Of a stretch of 10,700 nt of DNA, positions 1 to 4,873 are shown in pieces (the stretch's first letter is position 1; every line of letters starts with the position of its first letter). The DNA comes from an uncultured Caulobacter sp. (GTDB taxonomy: Bacteria > Pseudomonadota > Alphaproteobacteria > Caulobacterales > Caulobacteraceae): positions 1 through 10,700 of the forward strand of contig CALKHU010000254.1 of the NCBI GenBank assembly GCA_937991555.1, in the 5' to 3' direction. The position numbers were made by a program, and so were the translations under genes. The notes under the pieces are model-generated. The model did no database searches and was not told the DNA's origin. It saw only the letters and a list, made by a program, of their open reading frames with translations.

Positions 1-368
1 AGACCCGGGCCTTCCAGCACCGTGCGGCCGTGGGCGATCAGGTCGAGGTCCAGCGTGCGGGGCGCGTTGGGTTCTCCCCTCGCCCGGCCGAAGGCGCGCT
101 CTATGGCGTGGAGGGCGGCCAGCATCTGTTCCGGCGGGAGGTCCGGCGACACAAGGGCGACGCCGTTGAGATAGGCGGGCTCCGAAGGGTCCGGCCAGGC
201 CGCCGACTCCCACCAGCCGGAGCGGGCCAGCACCGTCAGGCCGACGTCGGCGAACCGGCGCAGCGCCGCCTCCAGCAGGGCCTCGCGAGAGGCGTAGCCG
301 CCCGCTAGGCTGCTGCCCAGGGCGACAACGGCGGATTCGTCCGGACCGATCTGAGATATTTGATTCAA
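1..368 (-). CDS. folK: FolK, 6-hydroxymethyl-dihydropterin pyrophosphokinase (3' end beyond the left edge)
   Basis: FolK transfers pyrophosphate from ATP to 6-hydroxymethyl-7,8-dihydropterin, the step before dihydropteroate synthase in cytoplasmic folate synthesis. Reading the minus strand from 368 gives about 122 residues with the HPPK plan in order: an N-terminal AVVALGSSLAGGYASRE strand and turn, then LARSGWWESAAWPD, then PAYLNGVALV, and finally the metal-binding signature NAPRTLDLDLI about 15 residues before the edge. The last 40 or so residues of a usual 160-residue protein are outside the window. No ATG lies near the conserved N-terminus. The only plausible start in frame is TTG at 368, with no clear ribosome-binding site; further upstream the frame stays open but has no start codon nearby. 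It is divergent from the NYN gene, with 12 bp between the start codons. The family call is sure; the start is uncertain. Confidence 0.9.
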   Translation of the reverse strand, partial: MNQISQIGPDESAVVALGSSLAGGYASREALLEAALRRFADVGLTVLARSGWWESAAWPDPSEPAYLNGVALVSPDLPPEQMLAALHAIERAFGRARGEPNAPRTLDLDLIAHGRTVLEGPG

Positions 369-371
369 GGA
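367..371 (+). promoter_or_regulatory. Shine-Dalgarno AAGGA deciding the GTG start of the NYN gene
   Basis: AAGGA at 367-371 ends nine bases before the GTG at 381. This favours GTG 381 over the in-frame TTG at 360, which would add seven residues not expected for the family (homologues begin MSFYPTDR, from memory). The site overlaps the proposed folK start codon on the other strand. Confidence 0.6.
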
Positions 372-380
372 TTTGACAAC

Positions 381-980
381 GTGAGCTTTTACCCGACCGA
401 CCGGTTGGCCTTGTTCATCGACGGCGCCAACTTCTACTCCCAGGCCAAGGCGCTCGGCTTCGATATCGACTACAAGAAGCTGCTCGACGAGTTCAGCCGG
501 CGCGGCGTGCTGATCCGCGCCTACTATTACACCGCCCTGGTCGAGAACGGCGACGACTTCTCGCCGATCCGCCCGCTGGTCGACTGGCTCGACTACAACG
601 GTTTCACCGTGGTGACCAAGCCGGCGCGGGAATTCACGGACGCCTCGGGCCGCAAGCGCTGGCGCGGCGACATGGACATGGAGATCGCCGTCGACATGAT
701 GGAGATCGCCGGCAAGGCCGACCATGTGGTGCTGTTCTCCGGCGACGGCGACTTCCGGGCCCTGGTCGAGGCGGTGCAGCGCAAGGGGGTGCGGGTGACG
801 GTGGTCTCGACCGTGAAGTCCCAGCCGCCGATGTGCAGCGACGACCTGCGCCGGCAGTGCGACAGCTTCGTCGACCTCTCCGACCTGGGCGCCGTCATCG
901 GCCGGCCGCAGCGGGTGCACCAGCCGCGCCTCCCCGAGAGCCGGACGCGGGCGGAGATCGAGGCCGACGATGAGGTCTGA
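381..980 (+). CDS. NYN-domain protein (LabA/DUF88-like), putative endoribonuclease
   Basis: The 199-residue protein starts at GTG 381. It is a single NYN (PIN-like) domain followed by a short charged tail. Visible motifs are LALFIDGAN (Asp14), RGDMDMEIAVDMME (Asp97, Asp99, Asp105) and VLFSGDGDFRALVEA (Asp122, Asp124), with KGVRVTVVST closing the fold. These acidic residues form the metal-binding active site expected of a PIN-like nuclease, so RNA cleavage is the likely activity. That is established for the superfamily; it is not shown for this alphaproteobacterial branch, whose RNA target is unknown. Residues 175 to 199 are Arg/Glu/Asp-rich and probably disordered. The gene is followed 36 bp later by the uracil-DNA glycosylase on the same strand, and the two may be co-transcribed. 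Its promoter would have to lie inside folK. Confidence 0.88.
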   Translation: MSFYPTDRLALFIDGANFYSQAKALGFDIDYKKLLDEFSRRGVLIRAYYYTALVENGDDFSPIRPLVDWLDYNGFTVVTKPAREFTDASGRKRWRGDMDMEIAVDMMEIAGKADHVVLFSGDGDFRALVEAVQRKGVRVTVVSTVKSQPPMCSDDLRRQCDSFVDLSDLGAVIGRPQRVHQPRLPESRTRAEIEADDEV

Positions 981-990
981 GTCTGATGAG

Positions 991-1014
991 CCCTTCTCCT
1001 TGATGGAGGAAGGG
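991..1014 (+). repeat. Small hairpin containing the UDG ribosome-binding site
   Basis: CCCTTCTCC (991-999) pairs with GGAGGAAGGG (1005-1014) around a five-base TTGAT loop, giving nine base pairs with one bulged G. The right arm includes GGAGG (1005-1009), which lies seven bases before the ATG at 1017, so folding would hide the Shine-Dalgarno sequence of the glycosylase gene. No T-run follows, so it is not a canonical terminator. CCTTCTCC-loop-GGAGAAGG palindromes are also a common dispersed repeat in alphaproteobacterial genomes (from memory), so it may be such a repeat and not a dedicated switch. Confidence 0.6.
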
Positions 1015-1016
1015 AG

Positions 1017-1652
1017 ATGACCGCCGCGTCCGAACCGCCCCGCGACTGTCCGCTCTGCCCGAGGCTGGTCGCCTACCGGCTGGAGAACAGGCGGCAGAAC
1101 CCCGACTGGTGGAACGGCCCGGCGCCATCGTTCGGCGACCCGGCGGCGCGACTGCTCATCGCCGGCCTGGCGCCCGGACGGACAGGCGCGAACCGGACTG
1201 GACGGCCTTTCACCGGCGACCACGCCGGCTGGCTGCTGTACGAGACGCTCAGGAAGACCGGCTTCGCAGCCGGGACCTACGATCCGGACGGCCGCGACGA
1301 CCTGCGGCTGGTCGATGCGATGATCACCAACGTCGTCCGGTGCGCGCCGCCGCAGAACAAGCCGGAGACCAGCGAGGAGAAGACCTGCAGCCCGTTCTTC
1401 GCGGCAAAGCTGCGGGAACTCAGCAACTTGCGCGTGATTGTTACACTGGGCGACGTGTCGCGGCGCAGCGTTCTGCGGGCCATGGGCCTGAAGGCCTCGC
1501 TGGGCTCGCCCGGCCACGGCTCGCAGTTCGAGGCCGGCGGCTACACGATCATCAACAGCTACCACTGCTCGCGGCTCAACACGAACACCGGCCGGCTGAC
1601 CGCGCCGATGTTCGAGGACATCTTCGAACGCGCCAGGGCGCTGCTGGAGTAG
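1017..1652 (+). CDS. Uracil-DNA glycosylase, family 5 (UDGb) with 4Fe-4S cluster
   Basis: The 211-residue enzyme removes uracil, and in characterised family-5 members other deaminated bases, from DNA to start base-excision repair. Motif A is GLAPGRTGANRTGRPFTGD (residues 50-68); its catalytic segment lacks the Asp of family-1 enzymes and has the family-5 GLAPG..GANRTGRPF pattern. Motif B is SYHCSRLNTNTGRLT (181-195), where family 4 would have HPSA. Four Cys placed as in the 4Fe-4S UDGs are C11 and C14 (CPLC), C109 (VVRCAPP) and C124 (EKTC). Length is normal. The ATG at 1017 is supported by GGAGG seven bases upstream. It sits downstream of the NYN gene and converges on the methyltransferase gene; its stop codon touches the first arm of the intergenic inverted repeats. 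Confidence 0.93.
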   Translation: MTAASEPPRDCPLCPRLVAYRLENRRQNPDWWNGPAPSFGDPAARLLIAGLAPGRTGANRTGRPFTGDHAGWLLYETLRKTGFAAGTYDPDGRDDLRLVDAMITNVVRCAPPQNKPETSEEKTCSPFFAAKLRELSNLRVIVTLGDVSRRSVLRAMGLKASLGSPGHGSQFEAGGYTIINSYHCSRLNTNTGRLTAPMFEDIFERARALLE

Positions 1653-1719
1653 CTTCCCATCCACGCGTCATGGCCCGACGTGTTAGGGCCACCCACGCGT
1701 CGTGAGTGGGAAGGCCCTG

Positions 1720-1759
1720 CGTGCTTCGACACGCGCCTGCGGCGCTGCTCAGCATGACG
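1720..1759 (-). repeat. REP-like palindromic repeat, copy A
   Basis: Read on the minus strand, this 40-nt unit begins CGTCATGCTGAGCAGC and ends GTGTCGAAGCACG, with an inner stem GCGCC-GCA-GGCGC. It matches copy B at 33 of 40 positions, in opposite orientation, 22 bp away. Units of the TCATCCTGAG...CTTCGA type are, from memory, frequent between genes in Caulobacterales and relatives. Confidence 0.7.
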
Positions 1760-1781
1760 TGGATGGGAAGCCTTTCAGGTA

Positions 1782-1821
1782 CGTCATCCTGAGCAGCCGC
1801 GAAGCGGCGTGTCGAAGGACG
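1782..1821 (+). repeat. REP-like palindromic repeat, copy B
   Basis: Read on the plus strand, this 40-nt unit begins CGTCATCCTGAGCAGC and ends GTGTCGAAGGACG, with an inner stem GCCGC-GAA-GCGGC. With copy A it forms an inverted pair, as in the mosaic (BIME) arrangement of REP elements. Six of the seven differences from copy A fall in three pairs of facing positions, and each pair stays complementary. Confidence 0.7.
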
Positions 1822-1846
1822 CACGACCAAGGCGGTGGTCATGGGT

Positions 1847-1865
1847 GGCCCGAAAACATCGGGCC
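1847..1865. terminator. Candidate bidirectional hairpin near the end of the methyltransferase gene
   Basis: GGCCCGA-AAACA-TCGGGCC is a perfect 7-bp stem with a five-base loop. It is extended, past a 4-nt bulge, by GTCAT (1838-1842) pairing with ATGAC (1866-1870). It starts 25 bp downstream of the methyltransferase stop on the minus strand. There is no T-run, so intrinsic termination is only a possibility. Confidence 0.35.
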
Positions 1866-1890
1866 ATGACAGGGATGGGCGAGAGGCGCC

Positions 1891-2604
1891 CTATCCCTTC
1901 ACGAAGTAGCCGCCCGGCGCGCTGGCCCAGCCGAACTTGCGGATGCGCGGCGGCTTGCCGTCAAAGAACTCTTCCAGCGCCTCGCTCTCGCCGGGCCATT
2001 CGCGGATGGCGTACTCGTCGAGCAGTACGACGCCGCCGGTCAGGATGCGCGGCCAGAAGGCCTTGAGCGCCGCCAGGGTCGGCTCGTAGAGGTCCATGTC
2101 GAGGTGGAGCAGCGAGATGCGCAGGCCCGGATTGGCCTCGACGTAGGCCGGAGCCGTCTCCCGCACATCGCCGTCGACCAGTTCGATGCGCTTGCGGCTG
2201 GTGACGAACGCGTCGGCGTTGAAGGCGTCGACGAGGGCGAACAGGGTGTCGCGGAAACTCCCGGGATTCCAGCCTTCGGCTGTGTTGCCGACCCGCTCGT
2301 CGAGGCCGTCCTTTTCGGAACGGTCGGCGAGGCCCCTGAAGTGGTCGAAGCCGATCACCTTCCGCGTCCGGTCGCCGGTCGCGAAGGTCTCGAGGAACCG
2401 GGCGAAGCTGAGCAGCGAGGCGCCCTTGTAGACGCCGCACTCGATGATGTCGCCGGGCAGGTCGGCGACCAGCTTGAACACCTCGTAGTGGGCGAAGGCC
2501 TTCATGAAGTGCATGCGCCGACCGAAGGCGCCGAGGTTGGCGATCAGGTCCGGCTCGTCGATATGGCGGCGGAGCAGTTCGCGCAGGGTTTCGTCGGCGT
2601 TCAT
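1891..2604 (-). CDS. TylF/MycF-like class I SAM-dependent O-methyltransferase
   Basis: The 237-residue protein resembles the macrocin O-methyltransferase (TylF, PF05711) family, whose known members methylate sugar hydroxyls in a metal-dependent way. Visible elements are the SAM-binding glycine motif IIECGVYKGASLLSF (53-67), the acidic strand end VIGFDHFRGL (83-92), LLHLDMDLYEPTLAAL (165-180) with the family's metal-binding acids, and GGVVLLDEYAIREWPGE (190-206). The ATG at 2604 overlaps the TGA of the dioxygenase gene (ATGA, 2601-2604), so translation is probably coupled. The frame stays open upstream of 2604 inside the dioxygenase gene, but that part is arginine-rich and has no domain features. 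The substrate is not visible; a sugar on a polysaccharide or lipid is a family-based guess. Confidence 0.85.
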   Translation of the reverse strand: MNADETLRELLRRHIDEPDLIANLGAFGRRMHFMKAFAHYEVFKLVADLPGDIIECGVYKGASLLSFARFLETFATGDRTRKVIGFDHFRGLADRSEKDGLDERVGNTAEGWNPGSFRDTLFALVDAFNADAFVTSRKRIELVDGDVRETAPAYVEANPGLRISLLHLDMDLYEPTLAALKAFWPRILTGGVVLLDEYAIREWPGESEALEEFFDGKPPRIRKFGWASAPGGYFVKG

Positions 2605-3395
2605 GGCGTTTCCTCGAGTTCGACGAGGTCCGGGTGGAGGCTCTTGAAGGTGTCGAAACCGTCGACCGGGCGATGGCGCCAGGCGCGGGCGACGACGTCC
2701 TCCGCGAGCAGATCCCCGAACCGGACCTGGATCGAATAGCGGTGACTCGGGCCCGGATTGAAACCCGAACGGTGGACCAGGCGGTTGTGGAACAGCGCCA
2801 CATCGCCGGCGGCCAGTTCGAGGCGCTCGGCGGCGGCGTCGAAGGCGGACTGGAAGCGCGGGGCGATGAAGGCGTCGCGGGTGCGGCCCCTGCGCCCCTG
2901 CCCGTCCCGCTTGAAGCGGATCTCGACCGGCCAGACGCGATCCGACAGCGAGGGCGCGGCCTCGATCGAGCCGTTGTGCGCGCCGGCGGCGGTCAACGGC
3001 AGCCAGGCGGTGACATAGTCGGCCGACAGCATGTTGTAGGGGTAGTCCTGGTGCCAGCCGAACCCGCGCCACGGCTCGCCGGCGAGGTCCATGCGGAACA
3101 CGCAGTGCTGGAACGGGGAATGCAGCCGCTTCGCGCCCAGGGTCGCGCGGACGGCGGCGGCCAGCGGCTCGCAGCTGACGATGCGCCGGAAGACCTCGCT
3201 GTCGCGCATCGCGTCATAGACGGTTCCCAGCGCGGCGCGGTCGCGGACGGCGAGCGCGCTCACCCGGCTGTCGAGGTCGCCCTCCCCCGGCCCGCCGGCC
3301 GCCGCGACCAGGTCGCACAGGGTCGCGACCGCCTCCTCGATCAGGGGTGACGGGATCAGGCCCCGATGAAGGGTGAGAAGCGGCCCCGCGGTCAT
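2601..3395 (-). CDS. Phytanoyl-CoA dioxygenase (PhyH)-like Fe(II)/2-oxoglutarate oxygenase
   Basis: The 264-residue protein has a jelly-roll non-haem iron oxygenase pattern. GFGWHQDYPYN gives the first two iron ligands (His115, Asp117), LFHNRLVHRSGFNPG the third (His208), and SHRYSIQVRF the Arg219 that would bind the 2-oxoglutarate carboxylate. All key residues are present, so it should be active. PhyH-family bacterial enzymes hydroxylate very varied small molecules, so the name says little about the substrate. The ATG at 3395 has only a weak upstream purine stretch. It is first in a two-gene unit with the methyltransferase, which suggests hydroxylation followed by O-methylation of one molecule (inference). 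It begins 47 bp after the smpB stop on the same strand and might be read through from dapA-smpB. Confidence 0.85.
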   Translation of the reverse strand: MTAGPLLTLHRGLIPSPLIEEAVATLCDLVAAAGGPGEGDLDSRVSALAVRDRAALGTVYDAMRDSEVFRRIVSCEPLAAAVRATLGAKRLHSPFQHCVFRMDLAGEPWRGFGWHQDYPYNMLSADYVTAWLPLTAAGAHNGSIEAAPSLSDRVWPVEIRFKRDGQGRRGRTRDAFIAPRFQSAFDAAAERLELAAGDVALFHNRLVHRSGFNPGPSHRYSIQVRFGDLLAEDVVARAWRHRPVDGFDTFKSLHPDLVELEETP

Positions 3396-3422
3396 GACGG
3401 GAGCCTAGCTGAGTCGCGCGGC

Positions 3423-3438
3423 GAGGCCCGCAAGCCTC
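3423..3438 (-). terminator. Possible weak terminator hairpin after smpB
   Basis: On the minus strand, GAGGC-TTGCGG-GCCTC forms a 5-bp stem, lengthened by a GC pair past one bulged base. It starts four bases after the smpB stop. No T-run follows, so it may only attenuate or may do nothing. Confidence 0.25.
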
Positions 3439-3442
3439 CGCG

Positions 3443-3901
3443 TCAGCCCTTCTCGCGCATGAGCCGCGCCTTGTCGCGCTGCCAGTCGCGCTCGGCGACG
3501 GCCTCGCGCTTGTCGTGGGTCTTCTTGCCCTTGGCCAGCCCGATCTCGAGTTTGGCGATGCCCTTGTCGTTCCAGTAGAGCTTCGTCGGGATGAGGGTCC
3601 GCCCCTCGCGCTGCACAGCGCCGATCAGCTTGCCGATCTGCTTGCGATGCAGGAGCAGCTTCCGGGGCCGGCGCGGCTCGTGGTTGAAGCGGTTGCCGGC
3701 CGCATAGGGGGGAATGTCGGCGTTGATCAGCACGATCTCGTCGCCTTCCACCGCGGCGTAGGATTCGGCGATGTTGGCCCGGCCGTTGCGCAGGCTCTTC
3801 ACCTCTGTGCCGGTCAGCACGAGGCCGGCCTCGACCACGTCGTCGATGAAGTAGTCGAACCGCGCGCGGCGGTTCTCGGCGATGAGCTTGCCGGATGCCA
3901 T
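3443..3901 (-). CDS. smpB: SmpB, tmRNA-binding protein
   Basis: SmpB binds the tRNA-like part of tmRNA (SsrA) and brings it to stalled ribosomes for trans-translation. The 152-residue length is typical. Visible landmarks are the N-terminal NRRARFDYFI, GTEVKSLRNGRANI (31-44), the INADIPPY strand, NHEPRRPRKLLLHRKQI (73-89), PTKLYWNDKGIAKLEIGLAKGKKTHDKRE (105-133) and the basic C-terminal tail DWQRDKARLMREKG, which folds into a helix in the ribosomal A-site. The ATG at 3901 shares its A with the dapA TGA (TGATG), so smpB is probably translated by reinitiation after dapA. In Caulobacter, trans-translation matters for cell-cycle timing (established); nothing here shows special regulation. Confidence 0.97.
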   Translation of the reverse strand: MASGKLIAENRRARFDYFIDDVVEAGLVLTGTEVKSLRNGRANIAESYAAVEGDEIVLINADIPPYAAGNRFNHEPRRPRKLLLHRKQIGKLIGAVQREGRTLIPTKLYWNDKGIAKLEIGLAKGKKTHDKREAVAERDWQRDKARLMREKG

Positions 3902-4788
3902 CAGGCGAGAACCCCGGCCTCGCGCATGGCCTCGAGGATGGCGGGCTTCACCGCGTCGCTGCAGGGAGCGATCGGCAGCCGCACCTCGTCCGAGCAGAGG
4001 CCGAGCTGCGCGAGCGCGAACTTCGTCGGCGACGGCGAGGCGTCCAGGAACAGCGCCTTGTGCAGCCGCACGAGCCGGTCCTGCCAGTAGAGCGCGGTGT
4101 CCCAGTCCCGGGCGAGCGCGGCGTTGAAGAAGGCGGCCATCGCCTCCGGCGCGACGTTGGAGGTGACGCTGATGCAGCCGACCCCGCCATGGGCCACATA
4201 GCCGAGCGCGCTGGGGTCATCGCCCGACAGCAGCACCCACTCCGGACCGCACATCAGCCGTTGCAGGCTGATGCGGGCGAGGTCGCCGGTGGCGTCCTTG
4301 ATGCCGACGATGTTCGGCAGCTTCGCCAGCCGCTCCAGCGTCTCGTTGGAGATGTCGACCACGGTGCGGCCGGGGACGTTGTAGGTGATCACCGGGATCT
4401 GCACGGCGTCATTGATCGCCTTGTAGTGCAGATAGACGCCTTCCTGGCTCGGCCGGTTGTAGTAGGGCGCGACGACCAGCACCGCGTCGGCGCCGACGGC
4501 CTTTGCATGCGCGGCCAGCTCGATGGCCTCCGACGTGGCGTTGCTGCCGGCGCCGGCGATCACAGGCACGCGGCCGCGCGCGGTCTGGACGCACAGCTCC
4601 ACCACCCGCTTGTGCTCGGCATGGCTCAGCGTCGAGGTCTCGCCGGTGGTGCCGGCGGGAACCAGACCATGGACGCCCGCCGCGATCTGGCGCTCGACGA
4701 GGGCCACGAAGGCCTGTTCGTCGACGGCGCCGTCGCGAAACGGCGTGATGAGGGCGGTGAGCGCGCCCCGGAACGGAAGGTGGGCCAT
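3901..4788 (-). CDS. dapA: DapA, 4-hydroxy-tetrahydrodipicolinate synthase
   Basis: DapA condenses pyruvate with aspartate semialdehyde, the first committed step to diaminopimelate (for peptidoglycan) and lysine, in the cytoplasm. The 295-residue protein starts at ATG 4788 (MAHLPFRGALTALITPF). It shows the (beta/alpha)8 aldolase motifs PAGTTGETSTLS (threonines 47 and 48), VVAPYYNRPSQEG, ITYNVPGRT (Tyr136) and GIKDATGDL with the Schiff-base Lys164. All catalytic residues are present. A TTG at 4797 in frame would add three residues but has no better ribosome site. It is first gene of a dapA-smpB unit with a 1-nt overlap and diverges from slt across 85 bp. Confidence 0.97.
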   Translation of the reverse strand: MAHLPFRGALTALITPFRDGAVDEQAFVALVERQIAAGVHGLVPAGTTGETSTLSHAEHKRVVELCVQTARGRVPVIAGAGSNATSEAIELAAHAKAVGADAVLVVAPYYNRPSQEGVYLHYKAINDAVQIPVITYNVPGRTVVDISNETLERLAKLPNIVGIKDATGDLARISLQRLMCGPEWVLLSGDDPSALGYVAHGGVGCISVTSNVAPEAMAAFFNAALARDWDTALYWQDRLVRLHKALFLDASPSPTKFALAQLGLCSDEVRLPIAPCSDAVKPAILEAMREAGVLA

Positions 4789-4797
4789 AACTTGCAA

Positions 4798-4856
4798 AAT
4801 GCCGTGAGAATGCCGCTTTGAATTGCGGCTGTAGGTCGGGCGCGGACAATATGTCC
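4798..4856. promoter_or_regulatory. Palindromes and direct repeats in the dapA/slt divergent promoter region
   Basis: Three compact patterns lie in the 85 bp between the divergent starts. GGACA-ATA-TGTCC (4844-4856) is a perfect palindrome with a 3-nt centre and looks like an operator half-site pair. GCCGC-8nt-GCGGC (4812-4829) could form a hairpin in the dapA leader. AATGCCG occurs twice (4798-4804 and 4809-4815), exactly 11 bp, about one helical turn, apart. No convincing -35/-10 pair was found on either strand. The factor, if any, is unknown. Confidence 0.4.
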
Positions 4857-4873
4857 CCGCATAGGGTGTCGCA

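Larger units (their letters stand above)
1656..1879. repeat. Nested inverted-repeat element filling the UDG/methyltransferase convergent gap
   Basis: The 238 bp between the two convergent stop codons hold no credible gene and are packed with inverted repeats. The outermost pair is CCCATCC-5nt-TCATGGCCCGA (1656-1678) against TCGGGCCATGA-3nt-GGATGGG (1859-1879). A second pair, 1652-1671 against 1754-1771, matches in 18 positions except for a 2-nt insertion. Inside lie GGGCC-CCCAC/GTGGG-GGCCC (1686-1717), two inverted 40-nt REP-like copies (1720-1759 and 1782-1821), and GGCCCGA-5nt-TCGGGCC (1847-1865) flanked by GTCAT/ATGAC. No transposase or clear target duplication is seen. It may end transcription from both sides, but no T-runs are present. 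Confidence 0.75.

Noticed and set aside
30..308. Plus-strand open frame of 92 codons over folK
   Set aside because: It is antisense to the recognisable FolK sequence and is Arg/Gly-rich without motifs.
1653..1890. Small coding gene, tRNA or CRISPR in the repeat-rich gap
   Set aside because: No frame has a good ribosome site or protein-like composition, the hairpins do not form a cloverleaf, and the repeats are inverted and nested, not regularly spaced direct repeats.
2605..3072. N-terminal extension of the methyltransferase to 393 residues
   Set aside because: The extra 156 residues are arginine-rich, lie inside the dioxygenase gene in another frame and show no motifs. The ATG overlapping the dioxygenase stop gives the family's expected N-terminus.
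4824..4873. dapA promoter from TTGTCC and CCTACAGC on the minus strand
   Set aside because: The spacing of about 8 nt is too short for the Caulobacter or general sigma-70 arrangement.
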